A stretch of DNA of 64,000 nt from Bradyrhizobium sp. AZCC 1693 (GTDB lineage: Bacteria > Pseudomonadota > Alphaproteobacteria > Rhizobiales > Xanthobacteraceae): positions 5,518,001-5,582,000 of the forward strand of contig NZ_JAZHSD010000001.1 in the NCBI RefSeq assembly GCF_036924745.1, given 5' to 3'. The notes under the pieces are model-generated. The model was not told where the DNA came from. It saw only the letters and a program-made list of their open reading frames with translations, and made no database searches. Shown here one piece after another: positions 50,201-59,018 of the stretch. Position numbers and translations under genes: made by a program. Positions within the stretch are counted from its first letter, which is position 1; every line of letters begins with the position of its first letter.

Positions 50201-51609
50201 GCGGTCTCGACGTCGTCATCCGCGGCGGCACCATCGCCACCGCGTCAGACACATTTGAGTGCGATGTCGGCATTCGTGACGGTCGGATCGCGGTGTTGGG
50301 ACGCGACCTTGGGATCGCGCGCGAGACGATCGATGCGACTGGCAAGCTGGTTTTGCCCGGCGGTATCGACAGCCATGTCCATTTTGCGCAGCCGTCGGGT
50401 CCCGACATCGTCATGGCTGATGATTTCGAGAGCGGCACGCGTTCCGCGGCGTTCGGGGGCAACACCACGGTGCTGCCGTTCTGTCTGCAGAAAAGGGGCC
50501 ATTCGCTGCGGGAGGCAGTGAAGAACTATCATCGGCTTGCCGATGGAAACTGTTACGTCGACGTGTCCTTTCACCTGATCATTTCCGATCCGACAGAGCA
50601 GGTTCTGGGGCAGGAGCTGCCGGCCCTGATCGAGGACGGCTACACGTCGTTCAAGGTGTTCATGACATATGAAGACCTGGCGCTGTCCGACCGCGAGATC
50701 CTCGAGGTAATGTCGGTGGCGCGCGAGACCGGCGCGCTGGTGATGGTGCATGCCGAGAACTACGACGCCATCCGGTTTTTGACCGATCGCCTGGAGCGCG
50801 CCGCGAAGACGGCGCCGTATTATCATGCGATCTCGCGCCCGATCGCGGTCGAGCGCGAGGCGACCCATCGCGCGATCACGCTCGCCGAGCTTGTCGATGT
50901 GCCTGTCATGATCGTCCACGTTTCCAACCGCGAGGCGATGGAGGAGATCAGACGAGCGCAGCAAAAGGGACTGAAGGTCTACGGGGAAACCTGTCCGCAA
51001 TATTTGGTGCTCACGGAGAATGACCTTCAGGGGCTCAATATGGAGGGGGCCAAATACGTCTGCTCGCCGCCGCCGCGCGACGAAGCCAGTCAGGCCGCCT
51101 GCTGGGAGGGAATCCGCACCGGCGTCTTCTCGGTGTTTTCGTCGGATCATTGCCCGTTCCGCTATGACGATCCGCGAGGAAAGCTGGCGCCAAAGGGACG
51201 TACGAGCTTCCGCTGGGTGCCGAATGGCATTCCCGGCGTGGCGACGCGCCTGCCGATCCTGTTTTCAGAAGGCGTCGTCAAGGGGCGCATCGACCTTAAC
51301 CGCTTCGTCGCGCTGACCTCAACCAATCATGCCAAGACCTACGGTCTCTACCCGCGTAAGGGCACGATCGCGGTTGGAGCGGATGCCGATATCGTGGTTT
51401 GGGATCCGCACAAGCGCGTCACCATCACACACGATCTGCTTCGCGACGGCCCGGACTACACGCCCTACGAGGGGCGGGAGATCACTGGCTGGCCGATCGT
51501 CACCATGGTGCGGGGGCGGGTGGTGGTGAGGGATGGCGAGCTTGTCGGCCTCCGTGGCCACGGCGCGTACTTGCCGCGCGGGAAGTCCTCGATGGCTGCA
51601 TTGGCCTGA
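50197..51609 (+). CDS. Dihydropyrimidinase / D-hydantoinase
   Basis: Cyclic amidohydrolase of 470 residues with the full binuclear metal site: HVH (H59, H61) in GIDSHVHFAQPSG, the carbamylated lysine K153 in TSFKVFMTY, later histidines in VMVHAENYDA and MIVHVSNREA, and aspartate in FSSDHCPFRYDDP. TGRT-like PKGRTSFRWVPNGIPG is also typical. It opens hydantoin, dihydropyrimidine or related rings to N-carbamoyl acids. The overlap with the racemase-like gene recalls hydantoin-utilisation operons, but no N-carbamoylase is present; the amidase-type enzymes downstream may act instead. Confidence 0.93.
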   Translation: MSGLDVVIRGGTIATASDTFECDVGIRDGRIAVLGRDLGIARETIDATGKLVLPGGIDSHVHFAQPSGPDIVMADDFESGTRSAAFGGNTTVLPFCLQKRGHSLREAVKNYHRLADGNCYVDVSFHLIISDPTEQVLGQELPALIEDGYTSFKVFMTYEDLALSDREILEVMSVARETGALVMVHAENYDAIRFLTDRLERAAKTAPYYHAISRPIAVEREATHRAITLAELVDVPVMIVHVSNREAMEEIRRAQQKGLKVYGETCPQYLVLTENDLQGLNMEGAKYVCSPPPRDEASQAACWEGIRTGVFSVFSSDHCPFRYDDPRGKLAPKGRTSFRWVPNGIPGVATRLPILFSEGVVKGRIDLNRFVALTSTNHAKTYGLYPRKGTIAVGADADIVVWDPHKRVTITHDLLRDGPDYTPYEGREITGWPIVTMVRGRVVVRDGELVGLRGHGAYLPRGKSSMAALA

Positions 51610-51850
51610 AGCTCATAAGGCGTGCGCGATTGTGTCTGATTTTGTTCGGGACGCGGACGAATATCCGAGCTGCCAATTCATGCCGATCTCTTCAGATTCG
51701 CAGTATGGCGGATCAACGTCGTTCGTGTGGATACGTTAGAGACGAATTGGCTGACGGATCTCGGCGTTATCACGCGCAATCCTTCTCGCGCACCTATCTT
51801 TACCAGCTCTTAACAGGATTAGCCGTGCAGATACGGGACTAGTTGATCGC

Positions 51851-51880
51851 TTGACAATGTAAGTAAAAAAATTATTACAA
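51851..51880 (+). promoter_or_regulatory. Candidate promoter/operator A upstream of the GGT-like gene
   Basis: TTGACA (51851), GTAAGT (51859) and TTATTA (51872) lie 28-57 bp before the start codon. The same three elements with the same spacing (8 and 12-13 bases) occur upstream of the NVGL-module/DUF1116 genes at 62661. The arrangement suggests a shared promoter with an overlapping operator, possibly for the TetR regulator of this cluster. The rest of the 51610-51907 gap shows no gene. Confidence 0.5.
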
Positions 51881-51907
51881 AAGGAGACTCTGGAGGGAAG
51901 TGCCCCG

Positions 51908-53500
51908 ATGTTGCAGACGAAACGAAGCTACGGCGGAATGGTGACTGCGCCGCACCATCTTGCGGCGCAGGCTGGGCTCGCTGTCCTGTCGGAAGGCGGC
52001 AACGCCATCGAAGCAATGATCGCATCCGCCGCAACGATCGCCGTGGTCTATCCTCATATGAACGGCCTTGGCGGCGACGGCTTCTGGCTGATCGGCCAGG
52101 CCGGCTCGACGCCGGTCGGAATTCAGGCCTGTGGACGGTCTGCGATGGCAGCGGACCGTGCCTGGTATCGCGAGCGCGGCTTTAGCAGCATTCCAAGCCG
52201 CGGCCCCCTAGCAGCACTGACCGTCGCCGGCACCGTCGATGGCTGGCAAAAGGCCTATGAGCTCAGCCGCGATCGCCATGGCGGGCGATTGCCGCTGTCG
52301 CGCCTTCTCGAGCCTGCGATTGTCCATGCCGCCGACGGCGTGGCCGTGTCGCAGACGCTGCGCGACAATGCCACGAAGAAGCGCCCCGAACTGCACGATG
52401 TGCCGGGCTTTGCCGAGCTCTATCTGCCGCAGGGCGCCCCGCCTGCGATCGGCGCGCGGCTGCGGCAGCCGCGCGTGGCAGAGACACTGAGGCGATTGTC
52501 GCAGGCCGGTCTGTCCGATTTCTATCGCGGCGACCTGGCGCGTTCGATGGCGGCCGATCTCGAACGGGTCGGCAGCCCGCTCCGGCTTTCCGATCTGGAG
52601 CAGCATCAGGCATCGCTGGTGACGCCGCTGTCGGTCGAGGTGGCCGGGCACAAGGTGTTCAACATGCCGCCGCCGACGCAGGGCCTGGCCTCGCTCCTGA
52701 TTCTTGCGCTCTATGCCCGGCGCATGGCGAACGAGGTCGACGGCGTCGATCACCTGCACCGGTTGGTTGAGAGCACGAAGGCCGCGTTCCGCATCCGCAA
52801 CCGTTACGTGACCGATCCTGATTACATGGAGCGGCCGGCGGTAGAGTTTCTCACAGACGAATCCATCGCGGCCCTTGAGAAGACAGTCTTCGTCGATCGC
52901 GCGGCGCCCTGGCCTGACCCGCCGAGGCAAGGCGACACGGTTTGGCTCGCTGCGACCGATCGCAACGGTCTCAGCGTCAGCTTCATTCAAAGCATCTACT
53001 GGGAGTTCGGCTCGGGCTTCATACTGCCGCAGAGCGGCGTGACCTGGCAGAACCGCGGGACGAGCTTCAGCCTCGCCGAGACCGATACCAACCGGCTGGA
53101 GCCGGGGCGGCTGCCATTTCACACCATCCAGCCCGCGATGGCTGAACTCGGTGACGGCCGGCTGATGTCGTATGGCACGATGGGCGGGGAGGGGCAGCCG
53201 CAAACTCAAGCGGCGATCTTTACGCGCTATGCACTGCATGGCCAGAATCTGCAGTCCGCGGTCACAGCGCCGCGCTGGCTGCTTGGTCGAACTTGGGGCG
53301 AGGAGAACAACAACCTCAAGATCGAATCCCGGTTCGATCCCGCCGTCATCGGTTCGCTACGGAGGCTCGGCCACGACATTCAAATGGTCGGCCCGTTCGA
53401 AGAGTTCATGGGCCACGCCGGCGCAATCGTCTGGCACCCGGATGGCCTCCTTGAAGGCGCCAGCGATCCGCGCAGCGACGGCGCCGTTGCAACATGCTGA
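51908..53500 (+). CDS. Gamma-glutamyltransferase-family Ntn hydrolase (oxamate amidohydrolase-like)
   Basis: Protein of 530 residues with GGT-family order: GMVTAPHHLAAQAGLAVLSE and GGNAIEAMIASAATIAVVYP at the start, GLGGDGFWL, then the self-processing site at T344 in GDTVWLAATDRNGLSVSFIQ, and SYGTMGGEGQPQTQA in the small subunit. The processed precursor would expose T344 as nucleophile. It lacks a signal peptide, unlike periplasmic glutathione-degrading GGTs, and resembles cytoplasmic members such as oxamate amidohydrolase HpxW of ureide catabolism. Neighbouring AllG/AllH-like genes support such a role, but the substrate is inferred. AAGGAG and GGAGGGAAG precede ATG 51908. Confidence 0.85.
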   Translation: MLQTKRSYGGMVTAPHHLAAQAGLAVLSEGGNAIEAMIASAATIAVVYPHMNGLGGDGFWLIGQAGSTPVGIQACGRSAMAADRAWYRERGFSSIPSRGPLAALTVAGTVDGWQKAYELSRDRHGGRLPLSRLLEPAIVHAADGVAVSQTLRDNATKKRPELHDVPGFAELYLPQGAPPAIGARLRQPRVAETLRRLSQAGLSDFYRGDLARSMAADLERVGSPLRLSDLEQHQASLVTPLSVEVAGHKVFNMPPPTQGLASLLILALYARRMANEVDGVDHLHRLVESTKAAFRIRNRYVTDPDYMERPAVEFLTDESIAALEKTVFVDRAAPWPDPPRQGDTVWLAATDRNGLSVSFIQSIYWEFGSGFILPQSGVTWQNRGTSFSLAETDTNRLEPGRLPFHTIQPAMAELGDGRLMSYGTMGGEGQPQTQAAIFTRYALHGQNLQSAVTAPRWLLGRTWGEENNNLKIESRFDPAVIGSLRRLGHDIQMVGPFEEFMGHAGAIVWHPDGLLEGASDPRSDGAVATC

Positions 53501-53568
53501 GGGGCAGCCCCGATCAGGCCCTGGCGCGTGAGCGCGGAAATGTCGCCGTTGTAAAATTGCCGCCGCGA

Positions 53569-54303
53569 TCAGGGCTGGCGCGCGCTGCCGGCTGTCGTCT
53601 TTCCTGCGGCAGGCTTCCGCTTCCGTTCACCTGTGGTTGCGGTCAGCCAGGTCAGGATCACGTCCTGCGCGTGCTGACGGCGCAGCTCCAGCCAGTCCGG
53701 CTCGCCCAGATCCCTATCGAACATCGCCGACAGCGTGTACCGGTTCGAGACGTGGAAATAGCTCATTGCCGTGATCGAGACGTAGAGCTGGATTGGATCG
53801 ACGTCGCTGCGAAATAGTCCAGCCGCCAGGCCGCGGCGAAGGACGCTTTCGATGCTCGCGACCAGGGGCAGCGTAAGTTCGGCGATCTTGCGCGATTTGC
53901 GCAAATTCCGTCCACGCTGGAGGTTCTCGTTGTTGATCAGGGCGATGTAGTTCTGGTGTTGCTGAAAGAAGGTGAATGTGAAGTTGATCAGCTCGCGCAT
54001 CGCCGCGATGGGTTCGAGGTCGTCCAGATTGAGTTGCTGTTCGGCCGCGCGGATTTCGGTGTAGACGTGCTCGAGTACCGCGAGGTAGAGGCCGTTCTTG
54101 TCGCCGAAGTAGGCATACAAGAGGCGCATATTGGCTTTGGCGCGCTGCGTGATGGCTTCAACCCGGGCCCCGCCAAGGCCGTTGCGGCAGAACTCGAACG
54201 TCGCCGCGCGCAGGATCGATTCCTTCGTCAGCGCGGAATCGCGCGTCCGTCTGCCGCGCGTGGTGCTGCGGGCCGGGTTGGTCGGTGCTGTCGTCTCAGT
54301 CAC
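53569..54303 (-). CDS. TetR-family transcriptional regulator
   Basis: Regulator of about 244 residues. After a basic N-terminus (RGRRTRDSALTKESIL) comes the TetR helix-turn-helix, FEFCRNGLGGARVEAITQRA with ANMRLLYAYFGDKNGLY, and a C-terminal TetR_C-like helical domain (AAMRELINFTFTFFQQHQNY) as in RutR-type regulators. A RutR-like role in pyrimidine or ureide control is possible but cannot be proved. The start is uncertain: GTG 54303 with GAGAAAAG upstream is preferred over TTG 54321. It lies convergent to the GGT-like gene and downstream of the deaminase-like gene. Confidence 0.87.
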   Translation of the reverse strand: MTETTAPTNPARSTTRGRRTRDSALTKESILRAATFEFCRNGLGGARVEAITQRAKANMRLLYAYFGDKNGLYLAVLEHVYTEIRAAEQQLNLDDLEPIAAMRELINFTFTFFQQHQNYIALINNENLQRGRNLRKSRKIAELTLPLVASIESVLRRGLAAGLFRSDVDPIQLYVSITAMSYFHVSNRYTLSAMFDRDLGEPDWLELRRQHAQDVILTWLTATTGERKRKPAAGKTTAGSARQP

Positions 54304-54465
54304 GGCACAATCTTTTCTCAAGTTTCAGGACGCCCGCGCAGGCGATGCGCACCCGCTCGTCATTTCCGATGGAATGCGGAGGCTTGCCGCGCAGGCCGGC
54401 GGGATTGAGACCGCTATTGCGGCGGCTCGTCAAGGGGGCATCCCCTTCCGGTGCATTTCTCCACA

Positions 54466-55677
54466 TCAGCGGGGGGCCATTATGATCGCCCCGTTCCGAG
54501 CGACGAGTCGCCCCCTCTTGTAGACGTCGCGCGGCTTCGGCCGGGCCACCACCGCTTCCTGGACGTGGCGCGCATCGAGCACGACGAAGTCTGCCGGGGC
54601 GCCCTCGATCACACCATATCCCGAGAGGCCGAGCGCCCGCGCCGCGTCTGTCGTCACCATGTCGAAGGCAGTCGCTAGGTCCGCGTCCGTGCTGAAGCCC
54701 GAGCGGTAGCCGACGATCATGGCGCGTTCGAACAGATCGCCATCGCCGTAAGGCCACCAGGAATCGCGGATATTGTCGTTGCCGGCGAACACATTGACGC
54801 CGGCGTCGCGAAGCAGCAGCACCGGCGGAAACGCGTGGGCCCCGGGAGCGTTGGTCAGGATCGCAACTCCGGCCTCGGCGAGCAGCTGTGCGATCCGCTG
54901 GGCGACGTCACGTGCCACCTCGCCCAGCGCATAAGCATGGCTGATCGTGACCTTGCCGCCCAGCCCCAGGGCTTTCGTCCGATGCGCGATCTTCTCGATC
55001 TCGGAGATGCCGAGCAGGCCGCCATCATGCAGGTGAATGTCGATACCGACCCCACGCCGATTGGCGATGCCGAAGATGACGTCGAGATGTCCGTCAACGT
55101 CGCCATCGTAGCCTGCGGGATCTAGCCCGCCGACCAGGTCCGCACCGGCGCGGACCGCCTCGTCGAGCAACTCCGCTGTACCCGGCGACGTCACGATGCC
55201 GCTTTGCGGAAAGGCGACGATCTGAACCGACACCTTGTCTCGGTGCGCGTCCCGTGCCGCCAAGACCTGTTCGAGATTGCGCAGCCTGACCTGCGTGTCG
55301 ATGTCGACATGGCTGCGCATCTGGGTCGTGCCATGCGAGACGCAGAGGTCGATCAAAGCGGCGGCCCGCACCGAGATCGGTTTGGCTTCGGCAAGCGCCT
55401 GCTTTTCGAACAGGACCCGCTCGCGAACGTTGAAGCCGGCGGTGCAGGGACGATGGGGTTTCCAGTCGTCGCCGACGAAGCCCTTGTCGAGATGGATGTG
55501 ACCATCGACCAGGCCAGGCAGCACAAGGCGTCGGCCGAGATCGATTGTTTCGCCGACCGACCCATACGTTTTCGGTGCGGACGCGATCGCGACGATACAG
55601 CCGTCCTTGACTGCGATATCGACCGTTCGCCCGTCAGCCAGTCGGGCGTTTCGAAAAAGCCTGTCGATGGTGGTCAA
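54466..55677 (-). CDS. Cytosine deaminase-like amidohydrolase
   Basis: Metal-dependent hydrolase of 403 residues. VDGHIHLDKGFVGDDW supplies the first histidine pair, MRSHVDIDTQ, FPQSGI, GLDPAGYDGDVDGHLD, IDIHLHDGG and ISHAYALGEV follow as in cytosine deaminase, and the late AGNDNIRDSWWPYGDGD carries the catalytic aspartate. CodA-type enzymes deaminate pyrimidines, and relatives act on triazines, creatinine-like rings and other amino-heterocycles. In this cluster it probably removes an amino group from a heterocycle before ring opening. It is transcribed leftward together with the deacetylase-fold gene upstream. Confidence 0.88.
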   Translation of the reverse strand: MTTIDRLFRNARLADGRTVDIAVKDGCIVAIASAPKTYGSVGETIDLGRRLVLPGLVDGHIHLDKGFVGDDWKPHRPCTAGFNVRERVLFEKQALAEAKPISVRAAALIDLCVSHGTTQMRSHVDIDTQVRLRNLEQVLAARDAHRDKVSVQIVAFPQSGIVTSPGTAELLDEAVRAGADLVGGLDPAGYDGDVDGHLDVIFGIANRRGVGIDIHLHDGGLLGISEIEKIAHRTKALGLGGKVTISHAYALGEVARDVAQRIAQLLAEAGVAILTNAPGAHAFPPVLLLRDAGVNVFAGNDNIRDSWWPYGDGDLFERAMIVGYRSGFSTDADLATAFDMVTTDAARALGLSGYGVIEGAPADFVVLDARHVQEAVVARPKPRDVYKRGRLVARNGAIIMAPR

Positions 55678-55740
55678 TGGAAGTCTCCGGGATCGTGGGA
55701 AGGGCGAGGGTTGAAGCGCGACGTGTCGGCTGTGGGTTCG

Positions 55741-56739
55741 CTAGGCCGGGACGATGCCGTCGGGTAACGCGCGCGAGAACGCAGCGATCCCGCCGGCGGT
55801 TGTAAGCCAGATCTCGTGACGCCGCGCGACGATCGCCTGCAGCGCGCGTCGCAGCGGGCGCAGGCGATGCGGCTGGCCGACCAGGTACGGGTGCAGCGCG
55901 ATGCCCATCACGAGCGATTGCCTGGTGGATTGTGCCAGCAACTCCTCGAAAGTATCGGTGATCATGGTGGCGAATTGTTCGCCTGAATCCTTTCGCCCGG
56001 CGATCGAAGGGATGTCGTTCAATTCCTGCGGGTAAGGCACCGAAAGGATGCGCCCGCCGTTTCGCGTCGAAAACCACACCGGCTGATCGTCCATGCACCA
56101 GTCGAGTAGATACTGGTAGCCCGCTTCGGCGAGCAGATCGGGCGTAACTGGCGACTGCGAGATCCACGGTCCGAGCCAGCCGCGAGGCGGCCGCCCCTCA
56201 GCGCGGGCGATGATGTCGGTGGCCTCCTCGATCAGCCGCCGCTCCTCGGCCTCCGGCATAATCCCCTGGCGCTCGGAGTTCGTTCGGCCATGACCGACAA
56301 CTTCATCTCCACGTGCACGGAAGGCATCCATCAGTTCGGGACAGTAGTGATAGATGCTGCTGTTCGCGAGCACGGAGACCGGTAGCGCCAGCTTGTCGAA
56401 GAGATCGATCAATCGCCATGCGCCGACTCGGTTGCCGTAATCACGCCACGCGTAGTTGAGGACATCCGGCTGCGGGCCACCGGGGCAGAGCTCGGCTCCA
56501 AGCCCTTCGCCGAACGCGAAATGCTCGAGGTTGAGTCCGATGTACACCGCAAGGCGCCGTCCTTCCGGCCAGCTGAAATCCGGGCGACGCCCAATGGCGC
56601 TGTAACGATAGCGACCGTGAGCGGCGAGGGGCGGTCTGACGTGATCCGCGCGCAATGCCTGTTCCCCGCGCGACAAACGATCGCCGTCCTCCTCGAGGGA
56701 GATCAACACATCCCGCGCTTCGACGATTTTCGCGCCCAT
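55741..56739 (-). CDS. Polysaccharide-deacetylase-fold hydrolase (PuuE allantoinase-like)
   Basis: Protein of 332 residues. The NodB-like fold is seen in RRLAVYIGLNLEHFAFGEGL, the VSVLANSSIYHYCPELMDA segment and DEVVGHGRTNSERQGIM, with the usual first catalytic Asp motif replaced by NLEHF as in metal-independent-type PuuE allantoinases. RGWLGPWISQSPVTPDLLAE and LHPYLVGQPHRLRPLRRAL also match this subgroup. Such enzymes hydrolyse allantoin or similar cyclic ureides. ATG 56739 is fixed by GCGGAGGAA; a longer frame upstream has no support. It is divergent from the Liv transporter genes. Confidence 0.87.
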   Translation of the reverse strand: MGAKIVEARDVLISLEEDGDRLSRGEQALRADHVRPPLAAHGRYRYSAIGRRPDFSWPEGRRLAVYIGLNLEHFAFGEGLGAELCPGGPQPDVLNYAWRDYGNRVGAWRLIDLFDKLALPVSVLANSSIYHYCPELMDAFRARGDEVVGHGRTNSERQGIMPEAEERRLIEEATDIIARAEGRPPRGWLGPWISQSPVTPDLLAEAGYQYLLDWCMDDQPVWFSTRNGGRILSVPYPQELNDIPSIAGRKDSGEQFATMITDTFEELLAQSTRQSLVMGIALHPYLVGQPHRLRPLRRALQAIVARRHEIWLTTAGGIAAFSRALPDGIVPA

Positions 56740-56770
56740 TCGAAATTTCCTCCGCGCGGTCGATCGCCGC

Positions 56771-56808
56771 TTGACATTGATGCAATTCTGAAGAAAGTTC
56801 TTACTTCC
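56771..56808. promoter_or_regulatory. Candidate promoter/operator B between deacetylase-like and Liv genes
   Basis: TTGACA (56771) precedes GAAGAAAGTTCTTACTTC, which contains the inverted repeat AAGAA-AG-TTCTT and, on the other strand, GTAAG. It resembles sites A and C less exactly than they resemble each other. It is placed to control the divergent ureide genes. Confidence 0.35.
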
Positions 56809-56887
56809 GTCAAGTCCGCGCATAGGCGGCAGCGGAGGAGTTGGCCGCCGTTATCTCGGGGCTGCCATCAGCGGGAGGACACCCAAA

Positions 56888-58102
56888 ATGAGCTACACCA
56901 GTATTGCCATTGCCTCGATCGGACTTGTGCGTCGCCGTGCGATCTTGCAGGCCGCGGCGGCCATCTTCCTCGGCGCGTTGCCGCTTGCGCAGGGCGCGCG
57001 CGCTGCCGAGCCGATCAAGATAGGACTTGTTACAGCGCTCTCGGGCCAGTCGGCGCGCGCCGGCGAAGCGCTGACGCGCGGGGCCACGATCGCGATCGAG
57101 GAAATCAATGCGAAGGGCGGCGTACTCGGCCGTCCGCTCGAACTCGTTCGCCGCGATGACGAGAGTAATCCGGCCAAGGGGCTGATCGCGGCGCGCGAAC
57201 TCATTCAGCGTGAGAAAGTCGCGGTTCTGGTCGGCGGTCTAGATACGCCGGTCGAGCTTGCCATCGTACCCTTTGTCAACAACGTCAAAATGCCGTTCGT
57301 GGTGCCGTGGGCTGCCGGGACGAACATCACGCAGAATGGTGCCCCGTCCAACTACGTGTTTCGCGTCTCCGCCATGGACGATGAGGTCGATAAGGCGATC
57401 GTTCAGTTCTCGCGCAAGACCTACAGCTCGAAGAAGCCGGGGCTCATTCTCGTCAACAATCCCTGGGGCGAGTCGAACGAGCATGGCCTGAAGGCCGCCT
57501 TGAAGGCCGCCGGAATCGAACCCGCCGGTATCGAGAAGTTCGAGCCCAACGACGTCGACGTCGTCTCGCAGCTGTCGCGCCTGAAGCAGACCGGCGCCGA
57601 CACCCTGTTCCTGGTCGGGAATGTCGGTCCGTCCTCCCAGGTCGTGAAGTCGCTTGATCGCATGGCCTGGGCTCCGCCGATCGTGTCGCATTGGGGACCG
57701 GCTGGCGGCCGCTTCACCGAGCTCGCCGGACCAAACGCGAAGAACGTGATCTTCGTGCAGACCTACAGCTTCTTCGGCAATCTCTCGCCGGTCGGCAAGC
57801 GAGTGATGTCGGCGCTGCAGGCGAAGTACTCGGACATCAAAGGGCCCGCGGACGTGACGCCCGCGGTCGGCGTGGCCAATGCCTATGACACCATCCTGGT
57901 GATTGCCCGCGCGATCGAAAAGGCCGGCAGCACCGACCCGACCGCTATTCGCGACGGCTTCTACGCCATCGATCGGGTGGAAGGGCTGATCAAGACCTAT
58001 GAGAAGCCGTTCGCGCGGGACAAGCACGATGCGCTGACGGCGAGCGACTACATCTGGGCCCGATTTGAAGACAACCGCATCATGCCGTTCGTCCAGAACT
58101 GA
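56888..58102 (+). CDS. Liv-type ABC transporter substrate-binding protein
   Basis: Periplasmic binding protein of 404 residues (Peripla_BP_6/LivK family) with a twin-arginine-like or Sec signal (VRRRAILQAAAAIFLGALPL). Mature features are IKIGLVTALSGQSARAGEAL, INAKGGVLGRPLELV, LVGGLDTPVELAIVPFV, VFRVSAMDDEVDKAIV and VANAYDTILVIARAIE. Family members bind amino acids, amides, urea or aromatic acids. It starts an operon with the LivH-like permease 40 bp downstream and the fused LivM-G-F protein. Given the genes around it, a ureide, amide or similar nitrogen compound is the likely cargo (inference). Confidence 0.92.
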   Translation: MSYTSIAIASIGLVRRRAILQAAAAIFLGALPLAQGARAAEPIKIGLVTALSGQSARAGEALTRGATIAIEEINAKGGVLGRPLELVRRDDESNPAKGLIAARELIQREKVAVLVGGLDTPVELAIVPFVNNVKMPFVVPWAAGTNITQNGAPSNYVFRVSAMDDEVDKAIVQFSRKTYSSKKPGLILVNNPWGESNEHGLKAALKAAGIEPAGIEKFEPNDVDVVSQLSRLKQTGADTLFLVGNVGPSSQVVKSLDRMAWAPPIVSHWGPAGGRFTELAGPNAKNVIFVQTYSFFGNLSPVGKRVMSALQAKYSDIKGPADVTPAVGVANAYDTILVIARAIEKAGSTDPTAIRDGFYAIDRVEGLIKTYEKPFARDKHDALTASDYIWARFEDNRIMPFVQN

Positions 58103-58142
58103 TCGCGCACAATCGTCCAGCAAGCAAGCAGGGTAGTCATCG

Positions 58143-59018
58143 ATGTCATTTCTTCCCGCGGTGATAACAGGACTGGCGCTCGGGAGCATGTACGGGCTGC
58201 TCGCGCTCGGCTTCCACGTCACTTATGCCGTATCCGGCACTGTCAATTTCTCCCAGGGCAGCTCGATGACCCTGGGAGCCGTCGCCGGATACTTCTTCCT
58301 CGTGGTGTGGGGATGGCCGGCCGCGGCCGGCATCCCTGCCGTTCTGCTCGTTTGTGCGATCTACGGCCTGCTGATCGAACGCTTTGCCGTGCGTCCGTTC
58401 GTGCAGCGTGGATCGGACAACTGGCTGATGGCAACAGTTGCGGTCGGCATCATTGTCGACAATGTGATGCTGTTCGTTTTCGGCAAGGAGCCGCGCAGCT
58501 TTCCATCCATGCTGGCGGCCAAGCCGATCCAGATCGTGGAGGGCGCGGGCGTCTACCCGCTGCAGCTCCTGATTCCCGTGGTCGGCCTGCTGCTGGCGCT
58601 GGCGCTTCACCTGCTCAGCCGCCGGACGCGCCACGGCGTCGCCATGCTCGCGGTGGTCCAGAACCCGAACGCTGCGCGGTTGATGGGTATCAATGTCAGC
58701 GGCGCCATCGCCGCGAGCTACGCGGTGTCTGCGGTGCTGGCGGGAGTGGCGGCTCTGCTGATCGCGCCCCTGTTTAATGTTTCCTCCGAGATGGGCACGC
58801 TGTTCGGCATCAAGGCCTTCGCGGCGGCGATCATCGGTGGCCTCGGCAGCGCTTGGGGTGTGATGCTGGCAGGACTATGCCTCGGCTTGATCGAGGTGTT
58901 CGCCACCAACTATCTCGGTTCGGTCTACACCCAGATCATCACCTTCGCCTCCGTGATCCTCATTCTCGTCGTTCTTCCCCACGGGCTGCTCGGCCGAGCC
59001 GGAGTTAAAAAGGTATGA
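58143..59018 (+). CDS. Liv-type ABC transporter permease (LivH family)
   Basis: Inner-membrane permease of 291 residues with about eight membrane segments. ALGSMYGLLALGFHVTYAVS and GTVNFSQGSSMTLGAVAGYF at the start and ALMGINV-like ARLMGINVSGAIAASYAVS with KAFAAAIIGGLGSAWGVMLA in the second half are LivH hallmarks, the latter containing the loop that contacts the ATPases. It overlaps the fusion gene by four bases (ATGA). Confidence 0.93.
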   Translation: MSFLPAVITGLALGSMYGLLALGFHVTYAVSGTVNFSQGSSMTLGAVAGYFFLVVWGWPAAAGIPAVLLVCAIYGLLIERFAVRPFVQRGSDNWLMATVAVGIIVDNVMLFVFGKEPRSFPSMLAAKPIQIVEGAGVYPLQLLIPVVGLLLALALHLLSRRTRHGVAMLAVVQNPNAARLMGINVSGAIAASYAVSAVLAGVAALLIAPLFNVSSEMGTLFGIKAFAAAIIGGLGSAWGVMLAGLCLGLIEVFATNYLGSVYTQIITFASVILILVVLPHGLLGRAGVKKV